64,000 bases of DNA from Branchiostoma belcheri (taxonomy: Eukaryota; Chordata; Leptocardii; Amphioxiformes; Branchiostomatidae). Position 1 is the stretch's first letter. Every line of letters starts with the position of its first letter. The position numbers were made by a program, and so were the translations under genes. The notes beneath the pieces were generated by a model, which ran no database searches, was not told the origin of the DNA, and saw only the letters and a list, made by a program, of their open reading frames with translations. Of the stretch, positions 10,917 through 23,112 are shown one piece after another. Location: assembly GCF_001625305.1 (NCBI RefSeq), contig NW_017804120.1, positions 479,553 through 543,552 of the forward strand, in the 5' to 3' direction.

Positions 10917-11873
10917 TATTACCTCCATGAAATGTGTCATGGAGGTTATATTTTCAGTTGCGTTTATCTGTCCGTCCGTCTGTCCGTCTGTTGGTCAACA
11001 AGATAACTCAAGAACGCCTGGATGGATTGGTTTCATACTTGGTGTGCTGGTAGGGTGTGACGAAAACTGGAAACGATTAGATTTTGGGCCCCCTAGTGGC
11101 TTCCCTTGGTACTGCAGCGCAACTTCCGGTTTTGATATCTCGCGATCTGGACATGCTAGGGTCATGAAATTTGGATGGAAGGTAGCTCTTGTCCTCGGGA
11201 AGAAGTCACGTGAGTTTGGTCCCCCTAGCGGCTTGTTCTGGAACTGCAGGATGGTTTCTTTAAAAATATTCGAGAGAGGATAACAGAACAACCGTTTGAT
11301 GGATCATCATGATTTTTGGTATGTAGGTAGCTTAAGTGATGCTTGACATAATCAAAATATAATTATGCAAATCAGGATCTAATTTTCATAATTAATGAGG
11401 AAATTATATAAATCAGTTGTATTTCATATTAGGGCTATAAAACTCTATAGACATATGTTAGTGAGAACGACAAGATCATTGGCAGATATCGATTATGTAA
11501 AGGAAGACCTAATTTGCATAATAAATGGCAAATTGGTACAATTTTATGGTGGTAACTGCTGGGAATTTAATACTTGCCATAATTGGAAGTTCAGTGAAGG
11601 TGAACACCACTAAACATAATTTATGTCAATCAGGGCCTCATTTGCATAATTTATGAGGAAACGCTAGAATAGCCTTATTTCTTAAGATAACCCTGTCATT
11701 TGGTGGAGAGTATGACCAATTGATACAATATATGCAAATGGCCTCATATGATTTGAATATATGCGGTGAAAAATGTAAGCCAATTACAGGTGGTCATCAC
11801 CATGCGTAAGATTTATGAAAACAATACACATGTCAATGATGTCATGGAGGTATGAGATCATCGAACTCTAGTT
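10917..11873 (+). mobile_element. Helentron-like repeat, family i (copy 1)
   Basis: Starts with the palindrome TTACCTCCATGAAATG..CATGGAGGTTA. It holds a CCGTCCGTCTGTCCGTC run and the family word AACGCCTGGATGGATT, and ends CATGGAGGTATGAGATCATC then GAACTCTAG-T. It matches the copy at 14451-15231. Confidence 0.55.
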
Positions 11874-11902
11874 ATACTTATGTTTTCTTTCAATTCAATT
11901 CA

Positions 11903-12085
11903 ACACACACTCACACACACACACAGGCACACACACACAGACAGACAGACAGACACACACACACAGACACACACACACACACACACTGACTCACACACAC
12001 AGGCACACACACACACACACATTCACACACACGCGCACACACAAACACACACACAAATACACACAAACACACACAAACAATAAAC
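11903..12085 (+). repeat. (CA)n microsatellite
   Basis: A long CA/CACACAGA-type run. The His/Thr-rich open frame over it is not a gene. Confidence 0.95.
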
Positions 12086-12139
12086 ATGGTTCCACCGTCA
12101 AATAAAAGGTTAGTTGAAACTATGTTGGGAGCGGCTTCA

Positions 12140-12240
12140 CATTTTTGCCATCGGGCATCACGAAGTCGGACCTACCGGAAAGACCACATCAGGCACTGCC
12201 GACTCGCGACAGACCGTCGACGGATTTTGTCTGCTTTACA
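12140..12240. repeat. Dispersed segment, copy of 13855-13985
   Basis: Both contain GAAAGACCACATCAGGCACT followed by GCCGACTCGCGACAGACCG. The repeated block is about 100 bp. I cannot assign a class. Confidence 0.6.
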
Positions 12241-12557
12241 CAGATTTTATAGCCCGCCGTATTAGGCCCTTTAAGTTCGTCAAGTGACCAGGTTTGTGAA
12301 CGTTGATCTTCAACACCAGGTAACGCTACCCTGCTGGGGACCGGACTCATCAGGTGGCGGGCGGAGAGTTAACGCGCTCGGGCTTTAGATAGCTCGTCCC
12401 CGGCACACGCCCTCCCCGCTATCCGCTGGGCCCCAGGTGCGCGGCGCTCTGATACTGGATACGCAAGCCTCCTAGGTCCCGCCGCCTCAACGATCTGGGG
12501 AAGCGACCTATCTTTACCCGTCAAGTTTCCCACCTCTGCTATGGAGGGATGAAAATA

Positions 12558-12577
12558 NNNNNNNNNNNNNNNNNNNN
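12558..12577. other. Assembly gap (20 N)
   Basis: Run of 20 N directly before a GT microsatellite. The gap size is probably nominal. Confidence 0.99.

Positions 12578-12625
<48 letters not shown>
12578..12625 (+). repeat. (GT)n microsatellite
   Basis: About 24 GT dimers follow the gap. Confidence 0.95.
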
Positions 12626-12626
<1 letters not shown>

Positions 12627-14165
12627 TATCGCGTATCGTAAAGTATACCATCCTTAATCTTCACTATGAACAATACGAGCGTTTGTTTAACTGTTAAGTG
12701 TCGTGTCGTGCACGTGTCGCCTGATCAAACGTACTTCCACAGTTCGTAACGGCATCGCACGACAGTTGACACGGATCTGCGACAATATTTTTCGTCACAA
12801 GACGTCATAAATTTAGAGAAAAGAAACACGCGAGGACTGAACATGTAACTTGTATGAGGTGTTGTAGGATTATTTCTGCAAGTGGTGGTCCATGTGGCGC
12901 ACAATATGCTCTAGCTAAGATTTCGAATTCTGTACGCTTTGTGCAGCTTAAATCCCGGCAACTTCATGTTTCTCATTACATATGGATTCAGGTATTAATA
13001 GAACCTATGCATCTTGCTTGTTGCTGTCAACTTACCCGTTAAAGATTGAACCGATACATGTACCTACTATAACTTGCCATACCCTGCCAAACACGACTAC
13101 ATTAGTGTTACTCTTCATGTGCTGTATAATGTTTATGCGTTACATTATCTATCATTGTCATTTCTGTGAATTCCTTAAAACATCTACTATAATAATTAGT
13201 TTGTGTAACATCACATAGTGCTACAATCTGCGTAAAAAGTAGGCTTCATTGCGTGTTAACTGCTAAGTCGTCATGGTATTGAAAACTGTTTCATTGTGCC
13301 GTTCTTCTACAAACAGCCAGCAGAATTATGAAGATACCCGTTCTCAATACACAAGCTGCAAAGTTGTAAAGTAATGGCAGTCCTACGAAAATTCTCTTTG
13401 TAATGCTTTATATCGACGAACAATGGTTGTGAAGTACGTGTTTTCGCACATCTTGTGCCGGATCAGTGGTAATTGGCTACTCTACAAGTGAAAGAACCGC
13501 GTCCGTGGGCCTTGATAAATTATTCATACATCGGTCGCCGCTAGAAATTTACTGGATGGCACTCAGTGACGAGCCCCCATCCCCCCACCCCCGCAGTGCC
13601 TGACGTGATTGCGTCTGACAAGTTCTGTTGTTGTACGATAAATTATTGAGACAATGACAAAACCGCCCGTTAAGAAGACCCTATGGCAGCCTTTTCCGTC
13701 GGAGAAACAGCTGGATCTTTTACATATACATCCCCGAGATTCCGTACGTCCCCGAATATCGGGAGAATATTTTGAACTGGCTGTCGTGGTTTAGTTGTGG
13801 AGGACTAATGTCACAGGGGCCAAACCATGGCTTTGTTAGACATGGGTGTGTTGCAATCGTTGCCATATTTTTGCCTCGGGCACAACGTGCAAGAAGTCGG
13901 ACTTACCTGAAAGACCACATCAGGCACTGCCGACTCGCGACAGACCGTCGACGGTTTTTGTCTTGTCATAACCTTTTTGGCCGGAGGCATTAGACCACTG
14001 TCTGTGAAAGGTACAATTGTCTTAAGTGCACACACCCATTTTTGGTATAAAAACCCCGAACGTGGTACGACATATTCCTTTCTGCCACAGCAATGGTGAA
14101 AGGAAAATATCAGCACCCTCAGCTTTATTGGGGTTTGCACACACTTGACTACGACGTACGTTATG
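12626..14165. other. No gene seen; contains one dispersed segment
   Basis: Apart from the duplicated segment at 13855-13985 no feature is supported. The 154-codon reverse frame at 13811-14275 runs through repeats and the CTGT-rich start of a helentron-like copy and is not credited. Confidence 0.5.
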
Positions 14166-14310
14166 TTATTGTTACCTCCATGAAAAATGGAAGTATTGTT
14201 TTTAGCGTGTCTGTCTGTGTGTCTGTCTGTGTGTCTGTCTGTGTGTTTGTGCTTCCCCACATTTGTAGTCAGCATAACTTCAACATTTGCGAAGCAAGTA
14301 AATAATGTTT
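14166..14310 (+). mobile_element. Helentron-like repeat, family i, 5' fragment
   Basis: Starts TTACCTCCATGAAAAATGGA and continues into GTCTGTCTGTGTG and AGTCAGCATAACTTCA. It is truncated about 145 bp in. Confidence 0.5.
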
Positions 14311-14450
14311 ACCTTCCCTTGGTCTAGCCTAAAAACTACTGCTCTGTTTATTCTTATTCAAACACATTCATACACATGGTGACTAGCCTCCTGCTACATC
14401 ATAATGTAACCCAACATCACAATGGGTCTGGTCCAGGTCATTGAGGTTAT

Positions 14451-15231
14451 TACCTCCATGAAAAATGGAGGTATTGTTTTTGGCGCGTCTCTGTGTGTGT
14501 GTGTTTCCGCCCATTTGTAGTCAGCATAACTTCAGAACGCCTTTATGGATTATGATGATATTTGGTATGTTGATAAGTCTTAGGAAGGCAAAGGTCAAGG
14601 TCAAATATGGGCCTCCTGGTGGATGACCTTGGTACTGCAGCAGAACTTCCGGTTTTTGTATCTTTTGTCCTGAACATGCTATGGTCTTGATGTTTTGGTG
14701 ACAGATTGCTTTTCCTGTCAGGAATAAGTGGTGTGAGTTTAGTCCTAGCAGCTTGTTCTGGAACTGCAGGGCACTTTCTGGCGAAATCTTTAAAAGCCAA
14801 TAAGTCCTGATAGGAACAATGTATTTTCATCATTTTCGGTGTGTAGGTAGCTGAGAGAGAAATTAAATGCAACTTATGCAAATGAGGACTTTATTTGCAT
14901 TATTAATTAGGAAATTCTATAATTACAGTATTTTACATTATACTACTTTCATACATGTAACGTATGTAACCTATGGTAGGAGGAACATCAACAGATACTA
15001 ATTATGCAAATTATGACCTAATTTGCATAATTAATGCGAAAATTCAATAATTTCTTAATGGTGAATGATGGAAATGTCATACTTGGGACATCTGTAAGTT
15101 AATCAAAAGTTAACATACATCACGATGCATATATCATGTTAATGCAGAGGTCATTTGCATAATTAAAGAAGAAATTTACATTTACATATCAAGCCCATAT
15201 TTCATGGAGGTATGAGATCTCGGAACTCTTG
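14451..15231 (+). mobile_element. Helentron-like repeat, family i (copy 2)
   Basis: Starts TTACCTCCATGAAAAATGGA, has TCAGAACGCCTTTATGGATT, and ends TCATGGAGGTATGAGATCTC then GGAACTCTTG-T. The GAGATCTC palindrome lies just before the end. Confidence 0.55.
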
Positions 15232-16112
15232 TTTCTTTATATTCTCGTCTTTTTCGTTTGATTTTGGCACTCTACGACATTGGTATCGTTTTTGCAATAT
15301 TTATTTTTCAACTTACGGTATATATTTGCTCATTTTACAACTGTTTTGTATGATTTACAGTATGGTTGAAACCTTTTCTTTTGGAAATGGCCGAAAATTC
15401 ATGCGCGCGCGGATGTCATCCATATAATTAAATCAACATGGCCTAAGTAGTAGATTCTAGATGTGGGTTACGCAAGATAGCGATGACGCCATTGGCTGTA
15501 CGTAATTCATGGTTAACAAAGTTGATGTTGATTGGTTGTTTGTGACAGTATCTCTGTGCTATTTTTAGATGGACTCGCGTCACGTGAGATTTTGCCTTCT
15601 CGACGAGCCAATGGCGTCTCATGGATCATTTGAGCCAACAGGTATTTGAGGAATACTCGTGTTCATATACATTGAAAATTACGCCTAGCCAATATCCTCA
15701 AAAGACGTGGCAAAAGAAAAAGAAATTACTGTTTTCTATTGAAATTTTATCTGTGTTGGTAAAAGTCATTATGAAGCAAGCTTAATTATAAGATTTTCCT
15801 GAAACACAAGAAATTGGACTTACCCAAATTTTCGACTGTTCAACAGTCTTTGTCAAAGGATAAACAGTTCACTGCTTCCGTGTGACGTCTCTGTATGCAG
15901 ATGACACACGTAACTCGGTGGGCATTGGAGCATAGGTTGCAGAAAGTCTGTTGCGCCCCCCGTCTGTGTTGAAGGATTTGCTTTTTTCTGCCTGAAAATA
16001 CTGCTTCTAGTGGAAAAAGTAGACTGTTTCATAAACAAAAATTAAACATTTCTCTCAGGCTGACTGATGTCGTTCTTTGTGCGTTTTGTTCTAAGACGAT
16101 GCAGGCACTACC

Positions 16113-19100
16113 ATGTCGGAGACAGGGGTGTTAGCCGTCCTCAAACAGATTGCGAACAACCAGCGGATCAGCAGTAGTGAGGTCTGGCACAAGAAAAGAG
16201 CTGACGGGAAGAAGGTACGCTTCTCATCAGTATATCTGAAATCAAAGACTGGATCAGAAATCACCAGTTATCATTCAGTTAGAACGGGGACCTTTGAAAT
16301 TTCAGACTTTCGGGAAGTGTACCATCATCGGGAGGACAACTTGTAAAGGTTTCAATGCACCTGTTTTGCCCTCCCTTCCACACCTGTGGTAAATTCAAAT
16401 AAACAAATCATCGGTTTCCTGAATTCCCCCACGTCGACCTCTTATTTACTAGAACGCTGGCTCCCAGAATATTCAGAGACGTTCGAGTTCGCCCTTTTTC
16501 CTGAGTCACGTGTCATAATCACGTGCCCGGCGTTGAGGGTCAGGTGTCCTGAAGATGGCCATAGACTCTGAGGACGGATTGAAATTTATTATTTTTTTGT
16601 ATCACTATGTTGCAACAATAATCTATTTTCCAACTTGCTTCTTAATTGACACTGAAAACAACACGGTTTATATTCTTGTCCTCCCAGGTCCGTGTACTAA
16701 TCAAGGCGTCTATCGTCACTCTAACGGATATCGACACCGTGAAACAGTCCTTCTCGGCTGAAGTCTGGCTCTCCGCCTGCTTCAAGGAACCGCTGCTCAA
16801 GGGGAAGAAAGACAGAGAGGTAAGTAGGAGGTGATCGCCACGTTTCCTGGTTGGCTAACTCTACCCTAACGGAGCCAATAGGCGAGCAGTAATTTCGCAA
16901 CGTAACGCGGGCCGATAGGCGAGCAGTATTTTGGCAATCCGACGAGGGCCAATTGGCGAGCAGTATTTTCGTTGACTAACGGGAACCAATAGGCGAGCAG
17001 TTATTTCGCAACGTAACTGGGGCCAATTGGCGAGCAGTATTTTCGCAGCCTAACGGGCACCAATTGACGAGCAGTATTTTTATTGACTAACGGGAACCAA
17101 TTGGCGAGCAGTATTTTGCAATTGGCAGACTAACGGGGACCAATAGGCGAGCAGTATTTTTGTTGACTAATGGGAACCAATAGGCGAGCAGTATTTTCGA
17201 TAACTAACGGGGACCATTAGGCAGGCAGTATTTTCGTCGCAAGCACGTGTCATGGCATACGTATGGCATCTCTGATTGGCCATGCTTGGCGCGGGTGATT
17301 CCATTTCGTCTGCAGGTGTTCTCAAAACACCCAAATGGCGGATGCTAACTTACGTCATAGCCACGTGGCTAATGAATGACTCCATTTTCCATTCACCAAT
17401 CAGGAGGTTGATTGGGCGGACCAATGGGATCCGAGGATCGTGCTGTTCAACGCCGTGACTGTGGATAAAGAAGAGATCAAACACAACCTGATTCTGAACA
17501 ACGACATGGATGACATCCCCATCGTACAGATCACAAGGAGGGTCCAGGCAACCTTCAAGGAACCGATGAAACTTGCAAACTTTCCCTTCGATTACCAGGT
17601 ATGCTTCTTTTTTTTTATCTTAGAGGCTCTTCCTGTAAGATCTAGAGTTTAAACAGAGATACAAGGCCTAAAGTTGTTACATGGACTCTGTGTTAGTAGA
17701 TTTAACCATTAAAGTTGGCCTATTGGTGACGTCACGTCACGTGACTGAACAAGTGAGCTACTGGGCTACTACAACCTGAGGAAGGGGTGAAGATTATGGT
17801 AATTTTGTTGTTGCTGCATCTAGCTTAAAGAAAGCTTTAATCACAACTTTTTCTAGGTACAAAATCAAATACTTTGTTTTTCCGTATGTTAGAAGAAATT
17901 AAATTGCAATCAATATATGATGATATATAGTCGTAGAGAAACGATCATCATGAGTTTTTCTATACCTTTTTCTAGAAGCTGACCATTAAATTGAGGTCCA
18001 GATGGCCGATTGACCAGGTGGAGCTCAGGAAGAACATGGGAGCTAAGGACACCATCCGGACTGATACGTTTACGGGTAATTACATCCTGATTGTTTTTGT
18101 GATTACCTTTGCAGAAGGAAAAACGTGTTGTTATATTTCAGTCCATACCATGGTATGGATGAAATATATTGTGTTCTCTCATGTTTCTTCTCCTCCTCCT
18201 TCTCCTGCCAAACAGTCAAAGGGATTCAACTCCGCCATCATTCAGCCAAATGACTTGAAATTTGGCATGGAGGTAGAGTGGGCCAATACCCCCAGGCGTT
18301 TTTTTTTCCATTTTTTTGATAAATGCCTTTGAAAAATTTTTATGAAGGTTTTTTGGGGCATTTTTCGCAAAAAAATGGATTTTTGGATCCTGAGCCCTGG
18401 TTTTACAACCAAATGATCTGAAATTCGGTATAAGGGTACCTTGAACATGTGTCTACAGAATAGCAGTCATATATTTGGCATACACCACTTCCAAATGACT
18501 CATTTGGGGGACTTTAATGGCTCTTTTCAGCAAAAAAAGGGCCAAAAGTGCTATACCCGTTCCATGTTCTATCTAAAGAATGGCCTGTTCCATCTGCCGT
18601 TGGCCATGGAACACATGTTCCATTGCGGGTTACCTGGGGTCACATTGCACGTAAGTCGTGCGTAATGACCCACACATTCAATTTTATGTGCCTAAGACCT
18701 TCAAAATGTATCAAATCTCATCATTGTTAGTATTTGCATACCTGTAATAAGATTAGTAAAGCTTTCGAGATTCAATGTGCTTGTTCTTGCATCTTTGTTC
18801 TCACTTACATAGCTACTATATAATTCATTTATTTGAGAATCTTTGCCAGTTTTACACTGGGGTAAGTTTGGAATAGTCCACTTTTGCGTGGGAGGGAGAT
18901 GGACTGAAATATGCTGTATTTGCTCCCAAGCAAATGTCGGCCTCTCTAGTTTTTACTCTGTTTCTTCTAGATCTTCCTTCTTCTTCTTCAACCGCATGTA
19001 TAAGGTTCATGACCTGGACCAAACCGCTGTCACCATGATAACTGGTGCTGTAGCAGACACCTTGTGTGTTGGATTACATTATGTAGCAAGTGGCATGGAG

Positions 19101-22100
19101 GGGCTGGTTACCATATATGTGAATGCGATTGAGTACGAATGGACAGAACACTATTTTGTTGAGCTAGAATATGTGGTCAACATTATGCATTTGCAAATAT
19201 CTTTCTAGTTTCAACTTTTCTCAATTTTCGGGACTACAAATATATCGAAACTACTATTTTAGACATATAGTTTTCATATCTATATCCATTTTACCTATTT
19301 ATTGAGGTGACATATACACTTTAACTTACTGGGTGTTTCGCCATGGTGTATTGTCCCCAGGGTAAGCCCTTTAAAATAGCTACAAAATATAGTGTAAGAC
19401 TCTTTTGAAAAGCTAATTTTAATCAAATTTTATTTTCTAGCTTCCCAGGAGTGGAAGCTGTATGGGCATCTTCTCTGTGAGCATGACGTCACGAAAAGGG
19501 ACCTGTCTACGTCAGACAAACAGTTCCCGCTCTACAACATCACTCTGCACGTCAAGCGGAAGACAGGCTTCTACGTCTGGAACGTCGCTTTACTTATGGT
19601 AATGGTTTCTTTGCCAAACATCACCCGTGCAATCGCAGCCTTATAGCGCAGGGTTTACAATCAGATGATACAAATGGTAATAATACACATAATAATACAC
19701 ATAATACACAATGTCATGATACATAATTGTTCCACATTTTTGTGCGGCTGCCAAGGTGACCTCAATACGGCTTCCCCAACCGAAGTTAAGTACCCATTCA
19801 CGCCTGGGTGGAGTGAGGAAAGTCGTGTAAAGTGCCTTTAAAGTGCACAACGTCCAACGTAAAGTGCATGTCCAGACATGGCCCGGATACGACTCTGGAT
19901 CGAACCCGGGTCTCCCGGTTCACAGTCGGGTGATCTACCACTACGCCACGCGACGCCACGAATTATAATAATTATTATAAAATTATTACAAGTATCATAA
20001 AATTATCATGAAAATTCATCTGAGTCGGTAAAATACATTATAGGGAACTTTCATCTGTTATCCAACTCAAGGTGTTACTGAAATGTTCGACCAAACCACA
20101 TCATTGCGAATCGACGTTCTTTCGTGACGGGGGATGATATAAACTTCCGACGAACTTTTAACTATTGCTGACGTCACACGTGAAGAAAATTTCGTGATCA
20201 TACCAATTGGGGCATAAGATTTAGCTAGTTTTCAACTTAGAGAACAGTTTAAAGTTTCTCATAATGATCATAGAATTCTGAAGCAGTTTTAAACTGTAAT
20301 TTCCCAATTTATAGAAGCTCGAATACTTTCAATCCAAATTTCCAGCCGTACGTACATCCCTCTTCAGGATGGCTGACCCAATTACTTTAAACATGTGACC
20401 TTACGACCTCGTGACTGAATAGAGATAATTGGATTTTTTCTGCTGCAGTTCCTGATCATGTCGCTATCGTTCACGGCGTTCTCGGTGTCTCCCGACAAGC
20501 CGGAATCCCGCCTGAGCGTCAGCCTCACGCTTCTGCTAACTTCGGTGGCTTTCAAGTTCATGGTCTCACAGAACCTGCCGACCATCTCTTACCTAACGCT
20601 GCTGGTAAGTAAATGTCAAGATCGGACCAGATTTCCTCATCCAGAAATTGCATGCCTTTAAGATTATAGGAAAGTTAAAGGCATACTAGTAAAAGGTCAG
20701 GCACAGGAAGTTAGGTCCCAGACGCTGGTAACGAGACACATGGATTTGGCCTGGGTGGCTGTTCACAGGGTGTCAATAGTATGAAAATACATAGATATAG
20801 ATGAAAAGAAAGACATTCACAATGCATGGCTAAAACAACAAATTCACAAAATCTCTGAATTTTCCATGTAAATTTCTCATAGTGCAATGTTATTGTTGTT
20901 TTTTGTTCAGGACAAGTACGTGTTGTTGTGTATGATCTTCCAATGCCTGGTGGCGGTACAAAACGCGCTGGTTTCCGCCGTGCCTAACCCACAGGTGTTT
21001 GACCGCATCTCCATGGCCGTTTTGGGAGGTCTAGTCATCTTTGCACACCTGGTGTTCGGGATCCTCATTTGGAGAAAGGTGAGGCGATCGCGAAGAAATG
21101 AGGGATTATGAAATTAAAGGCGTCCAATGCGATTTCAGAGCAGCAAAACTTGAAATACTCTGAATAAGGCGATCTTTATGATATTGACACATACTGCTTC
21201 ATATTAGAACATTTCAATCAATGTATCATTTAGTATATTCAGTCCGTATATGACGTAACCCACCAACATGGCGGTTATCCATATTGATGAGCTGTGACGT
21301 TAGGTCAGTGTGCACACACCGTGTTTGCGCTCACGTGACTATGACGTATGTATTGTCCGCCATGTTGGATGGTTAAACATAGAGGTCATCACCTGCATGG
21401 TAAATCTGATGGTGACCGTATATGCACATATGCAAATTTGAATTTGGCTGTTTCGGGTTGAACCAATCAAAAAAATATAATGTACAGTATAAAACAACCG
21501 TTAATTAAGGGTTAATGACCCGCCCCGAGGTGAATATGGTGTGATAAAGCCTTGTCAGTTGCTATAACCTACCGAATAAAGCCACCAAGTGAGCGCAGCG
21601 AACGAGGTGGCTTTATTCGGTGGTTATGGCAACTGACAAGGCTTTATCACACCATACTCACCGAGAGAGAGCGGGCCATTAACGCTATTATCATATAGCT
21701 TACACGATAGCCTATCCAAACTGATGCAGTAAGAGTGACACAATGTACAATTTACCCGTTGCACATGCTGAATAGAACATAGAGCATAGTTCCATCTGGA
21801 GTCACCTGAGGTCACTGGGTAGGGTTTACGTTGTATCTGGGTCACAGGCAGGGATCAGGTGTTCTTTAATAATATGGAAGTCACCCGAGGTCATTGGAAC
21901 ACAACTCAAGTTTTTATTTTTTTTAGAACAGAATCGTGTTCTATATGGGTCACCCGAGGTCATATGCGGGTGATTATTGGGTTGTTTAATGTATGGATTG
22001 GGATGAATGAATACCCGGTTTTGACTCTATTTGTGACATTACGGCATCATAAGGAATGTGGAATGGAGCCTTCCGATTGGTCAACGTCACCCGGCTATAT

Positions 22101-22999
22101 GATAGTCCAATTATAAAGTTCGGCGTAAGTTATTCACGGGTAAAGTTAGGCATGTTGTGTGGACTTTTGTTGTGTGGATGTTGTAGGGACACGGTCCGTA
22201 TACAGAGCTCAGTATATAGCTTGTTAACGTTATACACCTGAATATTTTTTCCTTGTTTATTAGAAACGGAAGACCAACGCGCTGTTGAGCCGGGCTAAAA
22301 AAGAATATCTGGTATGATTCCTTACATATAATTATAAATATAAACTTGACATATGTAGTTTCTATCTATATTTCTATTATATTTTATACTCGATGTTAGA
22401 GACAGATTTGAATATATCTTTACATGTAATGGTTCCCACAACGCAAAAATAGGTAGATAAAGGAATGCTTTGTTATTAGAAAAACTTCCGAAACTTGTAA
22501 TTAGCCCACTCGATTGTTACACTTTATCAAAGACTTCTGCTATCCCTTATTATTTGAATAATTATGATGTAGATTTGTTAGGTTTATTCGACATTAGGTC
22601 TTTTCCAACACATTTTATTGTTTGCTACTCTCTTTATGTAGTTTGTCATACATTGTACCATGTGCAATTGTCGTGCAATGAAGTTCTTCTATCTGTATAA
22701 TAGATCTACGTTAGTATGTCAAAAGATCTCAAAGTATTAGTCTAGTACTTTGGTGTCTGTGTTTGTTTTCATCTGCTAATATAGGTTTACAGCAGTCATA
22801 TTTCGTTGTTATGTTCATTAGTTATTTGGTGCAGGTCATATATGGAAAGACTGACTATATCCATTGGTTGATTTTGTAATTGATTTTTCTGTCCCACCAA
22901 TAGCGTACTGGCACCTCAATCGAGCGGTTTTTCCAGAGGACGAAGTGCAGCATCACAGGGTTCACTGACGGAGAGGTCACCAGGGTTCAGGGTTCCTGA
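16113..22999 (+). CDS. Cys-less pentameric ligand-gated ion channel subunit
   Basis: Nine coding exons: 16113-16214, 16688-16819, 17404-17598, 17976-18075, 19441-19598, 20449-20604, 20911-21078, 22264-22311, 22904-22999. All have GT-AG introns and join in frame to 384 aa. The extracellular domain has the W-D-P-R-I...N-A strand, FPFDYQ and a late ITLHVKRKTGFYVWNVALLM leading into M1. M2 (RLSVSLTLLLTSVAFKFMV) has Leu at 9', Ser at 2', Thr at 6' and a lysine near 15'; the loop NLPTISYLTLLDKY follows. M3 and M4 are separated by only about 9 residues (VPNPQVFDR). Both Cys-loop cysteine positions are non-Cys (Glu and Leu around FPFD). These traits are those of bacterial channels such as GLIC/ELIC. 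No signal peptide is visible after the ATG; a good acceptor at 16094-16095 and an open frame into the ATG allow an undetected upstream exon. Ligand and ion selectivity unknown. Confidence 0.88.
16865..17240. repeat. Minisatellite in channel intron 2
   Basis: About 10 copies of a 36-44 bp unit with core CCAATAGGCGAGCAGTATTT followed by GACTAACGGG. Each copy carries a CCAAT or CCGAT word. It fills most of the intron between exons 2 and 3. Confidence 0.9.
18130..18951 (+). mobile_element. Helentron-like repeat, family ii (in channel intron 4)
   Basis: Contains TGTTTCTTCTCCTCCTCC, GACTTGAAATTTGGCATGGA and ATACCCCCAGGCGTTTTT as in the copy at 58004-58779. It ends with the hairpin TATTTGCTCCCAAGCAAAT, then CGGCCTCTCTAG-T. 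The 5' palindrome is degraded. Confidence 0.55.
19741..19965 (-). mobile_element. tRNA-derived SINE, family D variant
   Basis: The reverse strand shows GCGTGGCGTAGTGGTAGATC (A box), CGACTGTGAACCGGGAG and CCCGGGTTCGATCC (B box), followed by the family body with the inverse of GGAAAGTCGTGTAAAGTGCC. The head looks like a tRNA, but the acceptor stem is not paired. Confidence 0.65.
21117..21245. mobile_element. Truncated AGGCATCC-family MITE in channel intron 7
   Basis: Starts AGGCGTCCAATGCGATTTCA preceded by TTAA and follows the family up to CATATTAGAACATTTC. The right half is missing. Confidence 0.6.
21485..22120 (+). mobile_element. Palindrome-headed repeat (copy 1)
   Basis: About 21500-21680 is a near-perfect palindrome: GGTGTGATAAAGCCTTGTCA ... 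inverse, centred on CCAAGTGAGCGCAGCGAACG. It is followed by a body with three CACCYGAGGTCA words and ends TTGGTCAACGTCACCCGGCT. An inverted full copy lies at 50950-51545. No credible protein is encoded. Confidence 0.7.
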
Positions 23000-23112
23000 A
23001 ACTGGTACAAATCGGTTCAAACCCGTTCAAACCGGTACAGACCTGATCAAACCGGTACAAACCTGATCAAGCAGACACAAACAACTTCAAACCGGTACAA
23101 ACCAGTTCTGAA
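23000..23112. repeat. Tandem repeat after channel stop codon
   Basis: AAACCGGTACAAACC-type words (10-17 bp) repeat about nine times immediately after the TGA, so the start of the 3' UTR is a minisatellite. Confidence 0.8.

Larger units (their letters stand above)
10743..15443. mobile_element. Distant inverted terminal pair bracketing 4.7 kb
   Basis: The left end GGCCATGTTGATTTGATTAT then ATGGATGACATCC and the right end, its near-perfect inverse (GGATGTCATCCATATAATTA then AATCAACATGGCC), match the TIRs of the GGCCACA MITE family. Flanks are TTA and TAA. The interior holds helentron-like repeats, CA/GT repeats and an assembly gap, and no transposase was recognised. It could be one large element loaded with insertions. 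Confidence 0.45.

Noticed and set aside
11880-12083. His/Thr-rich frame
   Set aside because: Simple CA repeat.
13811-14275. 154-codon reverse frame
   Set aside because: It spans a dispersed segment and a GTCT-rich repeat head; no homology, no splice context.
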